Origin: an uncultured Muribaculaceae bacterium
Lineage (GTDB): Bacteria > Bacteroidota > Bacteroidia > Bacteroidales > Muribaculaceae
Reading direction: 5' to 3'
Length of the DNA: 51,418 nucleotides
Assembly (NCBI GenBank): GCA_910577585.1
Contig: CAJTNN010000008.1
Span: forward strand, 37,173-88,590
Shown here: positions 25,675 through 33,858 of the stretch, one piece after another
How the letters are laid out: the number at the start of each line of letters is the position of its first letter
How positions within the stretch are numbered: the stretch's first letter is position 1
Notes under the pieces: generated by a model
What the model was told of the DNA's origin: nothing
Database searches by the model: none
Seen by the model: only the letters and a program-made list of their open reading frames with translations
Made by a program: the position numbers and the translations under genes

Positions 25675-26538
25675 ATGACCAAGACTCTGACCAAGCGTCG
25701 GCTGATGTGGCTGATTCTGTCGCCGCTGCTGATGCTGTGTGCTCCGCAGGTGGCAAAGGCTCAGTTGCTGGGAGCTCCAAATCTTGAGGAGCTCACTGAC
25801 TCAATAAAAAATGACTTCGACTACGGCCCCTACTTCGGACTCTACAAGGATAATTACTTCACCGTGGGCACAGCCATCGGCCAGAAGCCGAGCTCGCTCA
25901 ATTCGGATGTGAAATTCCAGATATCGTTGTCAATCCGTCTGACGAATGCCACTCTTCCCTGGCACACATATCTCTACCTCTTCTACACGCAGAAGACTTT
26001 CTGGAATGTCTTCCAGAACTCCATGCCCATGCGCGACATGAACTTCAATCCGGGCATAGGCTGGACCAAACCTTTCTTCTCGAAAGACCGTTATGTGGGA
26101 AAGATGACCCTTATCCTCGAGCATGAGTCGAATGGGCGCGACGGCGATGAGTCGCGTTCATGGAACCGTATCTCGCTGGCCGGGTCGGCCGTGGTGACCG
26201 ACTGGCTGATGGTGCATGCAAAGTATTGGATTCCTATCATCGACGGTATGAACAATAAGGATATCCTCTACTATGCCGGCCTCTTCCAATGGGGCCTCAC
26301 TCTGAGCACCAACAACAAGCGCTGGCAAGGTGGAGTGACAATGGTGAAACGCAAGGGTAATTTCTTCAATTGGAACACGATTGCTGAAATCTCATGGCGG
26401 GTGAGCGAGAAGACCAACCTTAATCTCTTCGCCCAATACTATAATGGCTATGGCGAGAACCTGCTCGACTACAATCAGTTCCATTCGCGCCTGCGTGTGG
26501 GATTGGTGTTCAAACCCCGCCTCTTCTCTGATTATTGA
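25675..26538 (+). CDS. pldA: Outer membrane phospholipase A (OMPLA family)
   Basis: A 287-residue outer membrane phospholipase. A signal peptide (ending VAKAQ at residue 30) precedes a 12-strand-type barrel. The catalytic triad is visible with the same spacing as in E. coli PldA: H150 and S152 in EHESNGRDGDESRSWNRI, and N164 in the same block. The upstream YLFYTQKTFWNV also matches the YTQ-W motif. OMPLA usually acts when the outer membrane is disturbed, needing Ca2+ and dimerisation; this is family knowledge, not shown here. The GT2 gene starts 6 nt after its stop, implying one transcript. Confidence 0.88.
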   Translation: MTKTLTKRRLMWLILSPLLMLCAPQVAKAQLLGAPNLEELTDSIKNDFDYGPYFGLYKDNYFTVGTAIGQKPSSLNSDVKFQISLSIRLTNATLPWHTYLYLFYTQKTFWNVFQNSMPMRDMNFNPGIGWTKPFFSKDRYVGKMTLILEHESNGRDGDESRSWNRISLAGSAVVTDWLMVHAKYWIPIIDGMNNKDILYYAGLFQWGLTLSTNNKRWQGGVTMVKRKGNFFNWNTIAEISWRVSEKTNLNLFAQYYNGYGENLLDYNQFHSRLRVGLVFKPRLFSDY

Positions 26539-26544
26539 TTTAAA

Positions 26545-27810
26545 ATGATTTTAACGGCTTTACTGATTCTGGCCTGCATATGGATTCTGGCGGTGCCGGT
26601 GGCGATGCGCCGCCGGGTGGCTGACCATACCGCAGCATGCAATGCCGGGGCTGAGTTATATTCCGAATCTATCCGGGCCGAGAAGCTGGCCGACGACAAG
26701 CGACTGCCGAAAGTGTCGGTGGTGGCCTTCATATTACGCGATGAGGAGAACCTGTCGGACTACATCGACCTGCTTATGGGTCAGGATTATCCCAATCTGG
26801 AGGTGGTGATCGTATGCGATGCGTCGGCTGAGGCTACGGCCACTCTCTCCGAGAAGTTTGAGAATGTAGATGGACTGCGCATCACCTTCATTCCTCCCGG
26901 CTCTCACAATCTTAGCCGTCGCAAACTCGCACAGACAGTGGGAATAAAGGCTGCGACGGGGGATATCGTGCTTCTCTCATCGACTTCTGTGCTGCCCCGC
27001 TCTGCAAGCTGGGTGAGCGCTATGGTGGCTGATTTCATCGCCTCGCCTGCCTCCGAGGCGATGTGCCTGGGGTATATCCGCCCCGACATATCGCATTATG
27101 AGGGGGGAGCGAAATGGTACCGGCAGTTTGATCATATGATGTCGGCCATATGCTGGATGGATGCCGCCCTCAAGGGGCGGGCGTATCGTGGCGATGGATA
27201 TAATATGGCCTTCCGACGCCAATTATTCTTCGACAACAAGGGGTATGCCTCAACCATCCCGCTGATGGATGGCGACGACGATATCTTTGTGCGCGAAATA
27301 GCAGGCTACGGCAGCGTCTCACTGCAGCTGGCCGCCGACTCGATACTGACCACCAACTGGGGTGAGAGCTCCAACCGCATTCATATCGACTATAAAGACC
27401 GCTATGCCTTCACCCGCCGCTTCCTGCCGCAAGCTCCGTTTATGCGTGAGGCGGCCTCGTCGTGGGCAAGATGGACGGCGCTGATCGCCGGGGCTGCGAG
27501 CGTGGCTCTCGCGGCTATCTCACTCCTCACTCCCGCCGCAATGCCACAATGGCTGAACTCGTTGTGCGAAGCTATACTGTGGCCCGACGAGGCGCTCATG
27601 CAGGTCTCCTGCGGAGCTCTGGCAATCGCTCTGCTGATCGTAATGGCTGTGGCCGAAATCATATCTTACCGCAGAGTGGCCAAAGCACTTGAGGCCACAA
27701 GATTATTCTGGGGAATAATACCCTTTCTGCTATGGCGTCCGATAGGGAATCTGCTGTTCAGAATCAATCACCGCACCTCGCGCAAATCTCATTTCACATG
27801 GCAACGATAG
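26545..27810 (+). CDS. Membrane-anchored GT2-family glycosyltransferase
   Basis: A 421-residue glycosyltransferase with an N-terminal membrane segment (MILTALLILACIWILAVPVAM), a GT-A catalytic domain (KVSVVAFILRDEENLSDYI, VVIVCDASAEATATL, RGDGYNMAFRR, MDGDDDIFV), and two more hydrophobic segments at the C-terminal side (ALIAGAASVALAAISLL and ALAIALLIVMAVAEII). The acidic MDGDDD is a candidate catalytic base/metal region. Donor and acceptor are unknown. It is 6 nt after the phospholipase gene, and a surface-glycan role is suggested by the next operon. Confidence 0.75.
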   Translation: MILTALLILACIWILAVPVAMRRRVADHTAACNAGAELYSESIRAEKLADDKRLPKVSVVAFILRDEENLSDYIDLLMGQDYPNLEVVIVCDASAEATATLSEKFENVDGLRITFIPPGSHNLSRRKLAQTVGIKAATGDIVLLSSTSVLPRSASWVSAMVADFIASPASEAMCLGYIRPDISHYEGGAKWYRQFDHMMSAICWMDAALKGRAYRGDGYNMAFRRQLFFDNKGYASTIPLMDGDDDIFVREIAGYGSVSLQLAADSILTTNWGESSNRIHIDYKDRYAFTRRFLPQAPFMREAASSWARWTALIAGAASVALAAISLLTPAAMPQWLNSLCEAILWPDEALMQVSCGALAIALLIVMAVAEIISYRRVAKALEATRLFWGIIPFLLWRPIGNLLFRINHRTSRKSHFTWQR

Positions 27811-27851
27811 AGCCGGCAGAATGAGATTCTCACGCCCGGCCGAAATGCAAC

Positions 27852-27886
27852 TTTGTTGCGAATGTCGGCCATTTTTGCTAATTTTG
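27852..27886 (+). promoter_or_regulatory. Promoter of the GNAT/nonulosonate operon
   Basis: TTTG at 27852-27855, a 23-bp spacer, then TAATTTTG at 27879-27886. The GNAT ATG begins 5 nt later, so the transcript would be leaderless or nearly so. Confidence 0.65.
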
Positions 27887-27890
27887 CCGT

Positions 27891-28868
27891 ATGGAGGAAA
27901 TAATACCTAAAATAGACCGTAGTCTGATTCTGGAGGAATTGACTGATGACCGCCTGCTCCGCACCACCAACAAGGCGGCCAACCGCATCTATATCATCGA
28001 TGCACACACGGCTCCCAACACCATGCGTGAGATAGGGCGCCTGCGTGAAATAGCCTTCCGGGCCGCAGGCGGTGGCACCGGCAAAAGCTGCGACATCGAT
28101 GAATTCGACATTATGACCCCACCATGCCGCCAGCTGATAGTATGGGACCCTATCGACCAGGAGATTGCCGGCGGCTACAGGTTTATTCTCGGCGAAGATG
28201 TCAAAATCACCGATGGACGCCCGAGAATCGCCACCGCACACATGTTTGACTTCTCGCAATCTTTCCTGACCCATTGCCTGCCGCAGACCATAGAACTTGG
28301 CCGGTCTTTTGTGGCCACCGACTATCAGGCATCCGGCAAAGGACAGAAGGCTCTCTATGTGCTCGATAACCTCTGGGATGGCCTGGGGGCGCTGACTGTG
28401 GTGTATCCGCAAGTGAGATACCTCTTCGGAAAGGTGACGATGTACCCATCTTTCGGCCATCATGAGCGCGACCTGATACTCGGCTTCCTCAACAAGCACT
28501 TCCCCGACCCCGACCATCTCGTCACTCCGATTCATCCGCTTGAATGCGAGGCCGACCGCCAGGAGATACTCAGTCTCTTCACCGGACAGGACTTCCGCGA
28601 AGACTACAAGATACTGCATTCGCTGATTCGCCAGTCGGGTAAGAACATCCCGCCGCTCGTGAATGCCTACATGTCGCTGTCGCCAACGATGAGAGTCTTC
28701 GGCACCGCTATCAACACCGAGTTCGGCGATGTAGAGGAGACCGGTATATTCCTGAAAATATCGGATATTTTCGAAGAGAAGAAACGCCGCCACATCGGCA
28801 CATATAATCCTGAAGCCGCCAATATAGCGGCCTGCGAACTCTCGCATACTGAAAAAGAAAGCAACTGA
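27891..28868 (+). CDS. GNAT-family acyltransferase (GlsB/OlsB-like)
   Basis: A 325-residue acyltransferase of the PF13444-like GNAT group. The conserved core is APNTMREIGRLREIAFR, followed by DEFD, CRQLIVWDPIDQEIAGGYRF and ELGRSFVATDYQASGKGQKALYVLDNLWDGLGAL. Bacteroidetes proteins of this type include GlsB, the N-acyltransferase of glycine-lipid synthesis; this is the best guess. An alternative is an acyltransferase serving the nonulosonate operon, since its stop (28866-28868) is one base from the next ATG. The start directly after a promoter -7 element is unusual, but the next ATG (codon 44) would delete conserved sequence. Confidence 0.6.
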   Translation: MEEIIPKIDRSLILEELTDDRLLRTTNKAANRIYIIDAHTAPNTMREIGRLREIAFRAAGGGTGKSCDIDEFDIMTPPCRQLIVWDPIDQEIAGGYRFILGEDVKITDGRPRIATAHMFDFSQSFLTHCLPQTIELGRSFVATDYQASGKGQKALYVLDNLWDGLGALTVVYPQVRYLFGKVTMYPSFGHHERDLILGFLNKHFPDPDHLVTPIHPLECEADRQEILSLFTGQDFREDYKILHSLIRQSGKNIPPLVNAYMSLSPTMRVFGTAINTEFGDVEETGIFLKISDIFEEKKRRHIGTYNPEAANIAACELSHTEKESN

Positions 28869-28869
28869 T

Positions 28870-29847
28870 ATGAAGAATGTAGCTGTCACCGGCGCCGACG
28901 GATTTATCGGCAGCCATCTCACCGAGGCCCTGCTCGCCGAGGGCTATAATGTGAAAGCTCTCGCCCAATATAATTCATTCAATAACTGGGGATGGCTCGA
29001 AGGAGTGCAGCACCCGGCGCTGAACGTAGTCACCGGTGATGTGCGCGACCCCAATTTCTGCAGGGAGTTCGTGAAGGGTTGCGACACGGTGTTTCATCTT
29101 GCGGCCCTGATTGCCATACCCTATTCTTATGTGGCCCCCGACTCATATATCGACACCAATGTGAAGGGGACTCTCAATATCTGCCAGGCTTGCCGCGACG
29201 CCGGTGTGGGCCGGCTGCTGGTGACCTCTACATCGGAGGTCTACGGCACTGCGATGCGTGTACCTATCGATGAGACACATCCGCGCCAACCGCAGTCGCC
29301 ATATTCGGCCTCTAAAATAGGTGCTGATGCGATAGCGCTCAGCTTTCATAACGCTTTCGGGCTGCCGGTGACTATCGTGCGCCCGTTCAACACCTTTGGC
29401 CCGCGCCAGTCAGCACGCGCCATCATCCCCACAATCATATCGCAGATTGCCGCCGGAGAGCGCACCATCAAGGTTGGCGACCTCTCGCCTACGCGCGATT
29501 TTAATTTCGTGGAAGACACTTGCCGGGGATTCATAGCCCTGGCAAAGTCGCCGCTCACTGTGGGCGAGGAGGTGAATATCGCTACAGGCACCGAGGTCAG
29601 CATGCAGCAGACTCTCGACACCATCGCCCACCTCATGGGTGCAGAGATTACCTGGGAGCGCGACGAGGCCCGCATCCGCCCGGCTTCGAGCGAGGTGTTC
29701 CGACTCTGTGGCGACAACTCCAAGATAAAGCGCCTCACCAACTGGGAGCCGCGTGTGAGCCTCGAGGAGGGGCTGCACCGCACAATCGAGTGGTTTACGA
29801 AGCCCGAAAACCTCAGCCGCTACAAGACCGGCATTTACAACGTCTGA
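28870..29847 (+). CDS. legB: LegB-type NAD-dependent 4,6-dehydratase (SDR)
   Basis: An extended SDR predicted to be a 4,6-dehydratase of a UDP- or GDP-N-acetylhexosamine in legionaminic acid synthesis. The 325-residue protein has the NAD-binding TGADGFIGSH at residues 7-16, TSTSEVYG at 119-126 and the YxxxK pair (Y145, K149). ALAQYNSFNNWGWLEG near residue 30 is typical of LegB proteins. It starts one base after the GNAT stop. The following genes (LegI/LegG/LegF types) support this function. A generic NAD-dependent epimerase is the main alternative. Confidence 0.75.
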   Translation: MKNVAVTGADGFIGSHLTEALLAEGYNVKALAQYNSFNNWGWLEGVQHPALNVVTGDVRDPNFCREFVKGCDTVFHLAALIAIPYSYVAPDSYIDTNVKGTLNICQACRDAGVGRLLVTSTSEVYGTAMRVPIDETHPRQPQSPYSASKIGADAIALSFHNAFGLPVTIVRPFNTFGPRQSARAIIPTIISQIAAGERTIKVGDLSPTRDFNFVEDTCRGFIALAKSPLTVGEEVNIATGTEVSMQQTLDTIAHLMGAEITWERDEARIRPASSEVFRLCGDNSKIKRLTNWEPRVSLEEGLHRTIEWFTKPENLSRYKTGIYNV

Positions 29848-29867
29848 CATCCCCCTATCCTCATCAT

Positions 29868-30830
29868 ATGAAGAAGACAATAAATATCCTCATGCTCGGC
29901 GGCGCACGCCGGGTATCGCTGGCTGAACAACTCATCCGCTCGGCCAAACGCATGGGCCATGATGTGAATCTCATCAGCTACGAACTGCTCACAGAGGTGC
30001 CTATCGCCCTGGTGGCTGAAGTAGTGGTCGGTCTTAAATGGAGCGATCCGGAAGTGGTGGATGATATCTGCCGACTCTGCCGCGAACGTGAGGTCAATAT
30101 CATTCTCCCCTTTGTGGATGGCGCTATTGAAATCGCCGCTCTCTGCAAGGAGAAGCTGCCGGAGGTGTTTATCCCGGTAGTGGAACCGGGTCTGGCCGGC
30201 ACAATGTTTGACAAACTGGAGGCTGCCAAAATATTCAAGGAGGCAAAACTCCCTATCCCCCGCACCTACAACGCCCTCAATGCCGAGATGCCGGCTATCG
30301 CGAAGCCCCGCCACGGCTCGGCCTCACGCGGCATACGCATATTCCATAATATCGATGAACTGATGCATCTGGATAACCTGCAGGATTATCTGGTGCAGGA
30401 GTATATCGGCAATAACCGCGAATATACGGTAGACTGCTATGTGTCGCAGAAGGGTGAAATCCTGGTGACTGTGCCGCGCCTGCGCATCGAGGTGATGGGG
30501 GGCGAGGTGACACGCACCTGCACCGTGGCCAATCAGACCCTTATCGACATGAGCCATGAAGTGCTGACTTATTTCAAATTCACAGGCCCCGTCACTCTCC
30601 AGTTTCTCGAGGATATCGATTCGGGACGCTTCCTGCTCATGGAGATAAATCCGCGTCTGGGTGGAGGTGTGATATGCTCGATATTCGCCGGCGCGCCGAT
30701 CACAGATTATATCATCGAGGAGTCGCTCGGTTCGGCTGTGCACCCCACCACCGACTGGAGCCCTGAGACACTGATGGCCCGCTATCAGAAAGAGGCCATA
30801 TTCTTCAACTCCAATATCAGTTCTCGTTGA
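29868..30830 (+). CDS. ATP-grasp ligase of the nonulosonate operon
   Basis: A 320-residue ATP-grasp protein. A pre-ATP-grasp domain (TINILMLGGARRVSLAEQLI, VNIILPFVDGAIEIA) precedes the ATP-binding core: MFDKLEAAKIFKEAKLPIPRTY, AIAKPRHGSASRGIRI, DYLVQEYIGNNREYTVDCYV, and the metal-site LLMEINPRLGGG. Such enzymes form amide or ester bonds through an acyl phosphate. Here it may join an amino or acyl group to the sugar product, but the substrate is unknown. The start ATG at 29868 is 20 bp after the dehydratase stop; upstream in-frame codons overlap that gene and were rejected. Confidence 0.7.
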   Translation: MKKTINILMLGGARRVSLAEQLIRSAKRMGHDVNLISYELLTEVPIALVAEVVVGLKWSDPEVVDDICRLCREREVNIILPFVDGAIEIAALCKEKLPEVFIPVVEPGLAGTMFDKLEAAKIFKEAKLPIPRTYNALNAEMPAIAKPRHGSASRGIRIFHNIDELMHLDNLQDYLVQEYIGNNREYTVDCYVSQKGEILVTVPRLRIEVMGGEVTRTCTVANQTLIDMSHEVLTYFKFTGPVTLQFLEDIDSGRFLLMEINPRLGGGVICSIFAGAPITDYIIEESLGSAVHPTTDWSPETLMARYQKEAIFFNSNISSR

Positions 30831-30915
30831 GCTGAGCGGCATTCAGTGAAGTAAGTATACGGCGGGGGTCAGGGCCAAGGCATGACGCCCGCACTCTTTG
30901 TTTATGACCAGGTTT

Positions 30916-31941
30916 ATGAAAAAACATACGATAATAATCGCCGAAGCAGGCGTCAATCATAACGGCGACCTTGAGATGGCCCGCGAAATGGTGAGAGTGG
31001 CCCGGCAGGCGGGGGCTGACTATGTGAAGTTCCAGACTGCCGTGCCTGAGCTTGTGATATCTACTTTCGCTCCGAAGGCTGAATATCAGAAGGCCATCAC
31101 GGACGAGGCTGAGTCACAGCTCGAGATGTGCAAGGCCATCCATCTGCCGCTGTCGGACTACGCGGGGCTGAAGAGCCTCTGCGAGGAGGTGGGAATCGGA
31201 TTTATGTCGACTCCGTTTGATCTGGTGTCGATCGATTTGCTCGCCGGACTGGGACAGGATTATTTCAAGGTGCCGAGCGGTGAGATCACCAATCTCCCTT
31301 ATCTACGCAAGATAGCTGCGGCCGGATGCCCGGTGATATTGTCGACTGGAATGTCAACCCTGGACGAGATTGAGGATGCGATTCTGATTCTGACGGGTTC
31401 GCATCCGAAGTATCCCTCTGAATCGACACTGACCCGCGATGACATCACGGTGCTGCACTGCAACACGCAGTATCCCACACCCTATGGAGATGTCAATCTT
31501 CTGGCAATGCAGGAGATCCGCGAGCGTCTGGGCGTGCGCACCGGATATTCCGACCATACCCAGGGCATAGAGGTGAGTCTGGCGGCAGCGGCCCTCGGGG
31601 CTGAAGTCGTGGAGAAGCATTTCACCCTGTCGCGCACTCTGCCCGGCCCCGACCATAAGGCCTCTATCGAGCCCCACGAACTGCGGCTGCTCGTAGACTG
31701 CATCCGCCACATCGATGCCTCGCTGGGCGAGCCGCATAAGGTGGTGAGCGATTCAGAACGCCCCAACATGACTGTGGCCCGCAAGAGCATCGTGGCGAGA
31801 CGCGCAATCAAGAAGGGTGAGACGCTGACAGAGGATAACATCACCATCAAGCGCCCCGGCAACGGCATATCACCCATGCGCTGGGATGAGGTGATCGGCA
31901 CTGCGGCCTCACGCGACTATGCACCCGATGAATTAATCTGA
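30916..31941 (+). CDS. legI: Nonulosonate (legionaminate-type) synthase, NeuB/LegI family
   Basis: Condenses phosphoenolpyruvate with an N-acetylated hexosamine to a 9-carbon sialic-type acid. The 341-residue protein has the TIM barrel (IIIAEAGVNHNGDLEMAREM, DYVKFQTA, FKVPSGEITNLPYLRKI, SDHTQGIEVSLAAAALGAEVVEKHFTLSR) and a C-terminal SAF antifreeze-like domain (ARRAIKKGETLTEDNITIKRPGNGISP). The KVPSGEITNLP segment resembles LegI more than the NeuB of N-acetylneuraminate synthesis; this is a similarity judgement. The ATG at 30916 gives the usual start; in-frame upstream codons at 30898 and 30904 are possible. The LegG-type gene follows 11 bp later. Confidence 0.85.
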   Translation: MKKHTIIIAEAGVNHNGDLEMAREMVRVARQAGADYVKFQTAVPELVISTFAPKAEYQKAITDEAESQLEMCKAIHLPLSDYAGLKSLCEEVGIGFMSTPFDLVSIDLLAGLGQDYFKVPSGEITNLPYLRKIAAAGCPVILSTGMSTLDEIEDAILILTGSHPKYPSESTLTRDDITVLHCNTQYPTPYGDVNLLAMQEIRERLGVRTGYSDHTQGIEVSLAAAALGAEVVEKHFTLSRTLPGPDHKASIEPHELRLLVDCIRHIDASLGEPHKVVSDSERPNMTVARKSIVARRAIKKGETLTEDNITIKRPGNGISPMRWDEVIGTAASRDYAPDELI

Positions 31942-31952
31942 ATTCCTGACGC

Positions 31953-33113
31953 ATGAGATTAGCTATCGCCACCGGCACCCGAGCCGACTGGGGGCTCCTG
32001 CAGCCTCTCGCATCACGCCTTCAAGATGAGGGTGATGAGGTGCTGGTCGTGGCCACACACCAGCATCTAATCTCCGACATGGGAAATACGATTGCTGAGA
32101 TTCTGGCCGATGGATTCACTCCAGCCGCCAGGATTCCTGCCACAGGCGATGCTGCCTCAATAATGGCCCTGGCAGCCACGGGATTCGCCCGCGAACTGCC
32201 ACGGCTCCGACCTGACGCCCTGATAATACTCGGCGACCGCTGCGAGATGCTTGGAGCCGCTTCGGCAGCGCTCCTGACAGGGGTGCCTATCGTGCATATC
32301 GCCGGAGGCACAATATCTGAAGGGGCGTTTGATGATTCAGTGCGACATGCCATAACCAAAATGGCTTCGCTGCATCTGCCTGAGACCCGGCTATGCGCAT
32401 CGAGGATTCTGCAGATGGGCGAGGAGGCTGAGAATGTGGTGGTGACCGGAGCTTTGGGGGTATACAACACGCTGCATGCGCCGCGCATGTCAAGGGAAGA
32501 ACTGGCCGAGTCGCTCGATGGCTGGGATCCGGGCGAACATCTGTTGCTTGGCACTCTGCATGCGGCGACTCTCGGAAAGGCTTCGCCGCTTGAGTTGCAG
32601 GAGGAATTTCTGGCAGCTCTGCGTCAGCTTCCTGAGCAATACCGCATTCTGCTGACTTATCCCAACAGCGACACCGACCCGTCTCCTCTGATAGCCTCGC
32701 TGCATGAGTTTGAGCGCTCTATGGGCGGACGCGTCAAGGTGATTCCCTCGCTGGGGAGAATCAGATATATCTCGGCTGCCGCCATGGCTTGCGGTGTGGT
32801 AGGCAACAGCTCGAGTGCCCTTGTGGAGGTGCCCTCGCTTGGCACACCATCGCTCGATATCGGCATTCGTCAGCAGGGGCGTGAGCATGGTGAGTCGGTA
32901 ATCCACTCCGGGGTCCGACATGAGGAGATTCTCAGCGGCCTGCAGCGTCTGCTCGCCCCGGAGATGCAGGAACTTGCCGCCAGATGCCCCAATCCTTATG
33001 CGGCCGATGACACACCGGGGAAAATGGTCAGGGCCATCCGCAACCATAAATTCTCTCCATATCCTCAGAAACATTTCTGCCGGCTTGAGGCCGACTCTCT
33101 TAACAAGGTTTGA
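31953..33113 (+). CDS. legG: UDP-N-acetylhexosamine 2-epimerase (hydrolysing), NeuC/LegG family
   Basis: Releases UDP while inverting C2 of a UDP-N-acetylated amino sugar, making the hexosamine used by the synthase upstream. The 386-residue protein shows the GT-B type fold blocks: IATGTRADWGLLQPLASRL, LIILGDRCEMLGAASAALL, PIVHIAGGTISEGAFDDSVRHAITKMASLHLPE, VVVTGALGVYN, and the C-terminal VVGNSSSALVEVPSLGTPSL and IGIRQQGRE. Whether the substrate is UDP-GlcNAc or UDP-2,4-diacetamido-bacillosamine cannot be told; the LegB-type neighbour favours the latter. Its stop is 2 nt from the next ATG. Confidence 0.85.
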   Translation: MRLAIATGTRADWGLLQPLASRLQDEGDEVLVVATHQHLISDMGNTIAEILADGFTPAARIPATGDAASIMALAATGFARELPRLRPDALIILGDRCEMLGAASAALLTGVPIVHIAGGTISEGAFDDSVRHAITKMASLHLPETRLCASRILQMGEEAENVVVTGALGVYNTLHAPRMSREELAESLDGWDPGEHLLLGTLHAATLGKASPLELQEEFLAALRQLPEQYRILLTYPNSDTDPSPLIASLHEFERSMGGRVKVIPSLGRIRYISAAAMACGVVGNSSSALVEVPSLGTPSLDIGIRQQGREHGESVIHSGVRHEEILSGLQRLLAPEMQELAARCPNPYAADDTPGKMVRAIRNHKFSPYPQKHFCRLEADSLNKV

Positions 33114-33115
33114 TT

Positions 33116-33838
33116 ATGAAATATCTGTATCTCATACCGGCCCGCGGAGGCAGCAAAGGTATTCCGGGAAAGAATATCAAGCCTCTGGCCGGCCTCCCTC
33201 TGATAGGCTATGCCATCCGCAATGCACTGGAGATTGCTGAGCCGCAGGATGTGGTGGTCAGCACTGATGATGAGGCGATTGCTAAGGTGGCACGCGAACT
33301 GGGGGCGGAGGTGCCCTTCATGCGTCCGGCTGAATATGCCACTGACACTGCCTCTTCGCGTTCGGTGATTCTTCACGCGCTCGATTTCTTCGCACAGCGT
33401 GGCATACGCTATGACGCGGTGGTGCTTCTGCAGCCTACCTCGCCGCTGAGGCGCGCTTCCGACATACGCCGTGCTATCAAGGCCTTCGAGGGTTCTCAGG
33501 CGGCTCCGGACGCTGCAATGAGGGCTGAGATGGCGGTGAGTGTATGCGAGGCGCGCACCAACCCATACTATTCGGCTTTCGAGAGCGATGAGGCGGGATT
33601 CCTGCATATCTCGAAAGGTGACGGCCACTTCACTCGCCGCCAGGATGCGCCGAAGGTGTGGGAATTCAACGGCGCTGTCTATGTGATTGATGCCGAGGCA
33701 CTGCGCCGCGATGAGATTTCGCGTCTGAAGAGGATTCTGCCAGTAGAGATGCCCTCCGACCGCAGCATCGACCTCGATTCGCTCGCCGACTGGCGCCACG
33801 CCGAGGAGATTCTGGCCGGGACCGACATCAATCATTAA
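33116..33838 (+). CDS. legF: CMP-nonulosonate cytidylyltransferase, NeuA/LegF family
   Basis: Activates a nonulosonic acid with CTP for transfer onto a surface glycan. The 240-residue protein has the cytidylyltransferase P-loop-like N-terminus LIPARGGSKGIPGKNIKPLAGLPLIGYA, VVVSTDDEAI, LLQPTSPLR, and the C-terminal NGAVYVIDAEAL and DRSIDLDSLADW. The chosen ATG at 33116 is the second Met codon position after a TTG at 33110; the TTG would overlap the LegG stop. The translational coupling with LegG is tight. No sialyltransferase for the CMP-sugar was identified in the window. Confidence 0.85.
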   Translation: MKYLYLIPARGGSKGIPGKNIKPLAGLPLIGYAIRNALEIAEPQDVVVSTDDEAIAKVARELGAEVPFMRPAEYATDTASSRSVILHALDFFAQRGIRYDAVVLLQPTSPLRRASDIRRAIKAFEGSQAAPDAAMRAEMAVSVCEARTNPYYSAFESDEAGFLHISKGDGHFTRRQDAPKVWEFNGAVYVIDAEALRRDEISRLKRILPVEMPSDRSIDLDSLADWRHAEEILAGTDINH

Positions 33839-33858
33839 ATTTGAAAGGAATTACCTCC

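Noticed and set aside
27789..28922. 377-codon frame opposite the GNAT gene
   Set aside because: It lies wholly opposite a recognisable gene; long antisense frames are common in this G+C-rich DNA.
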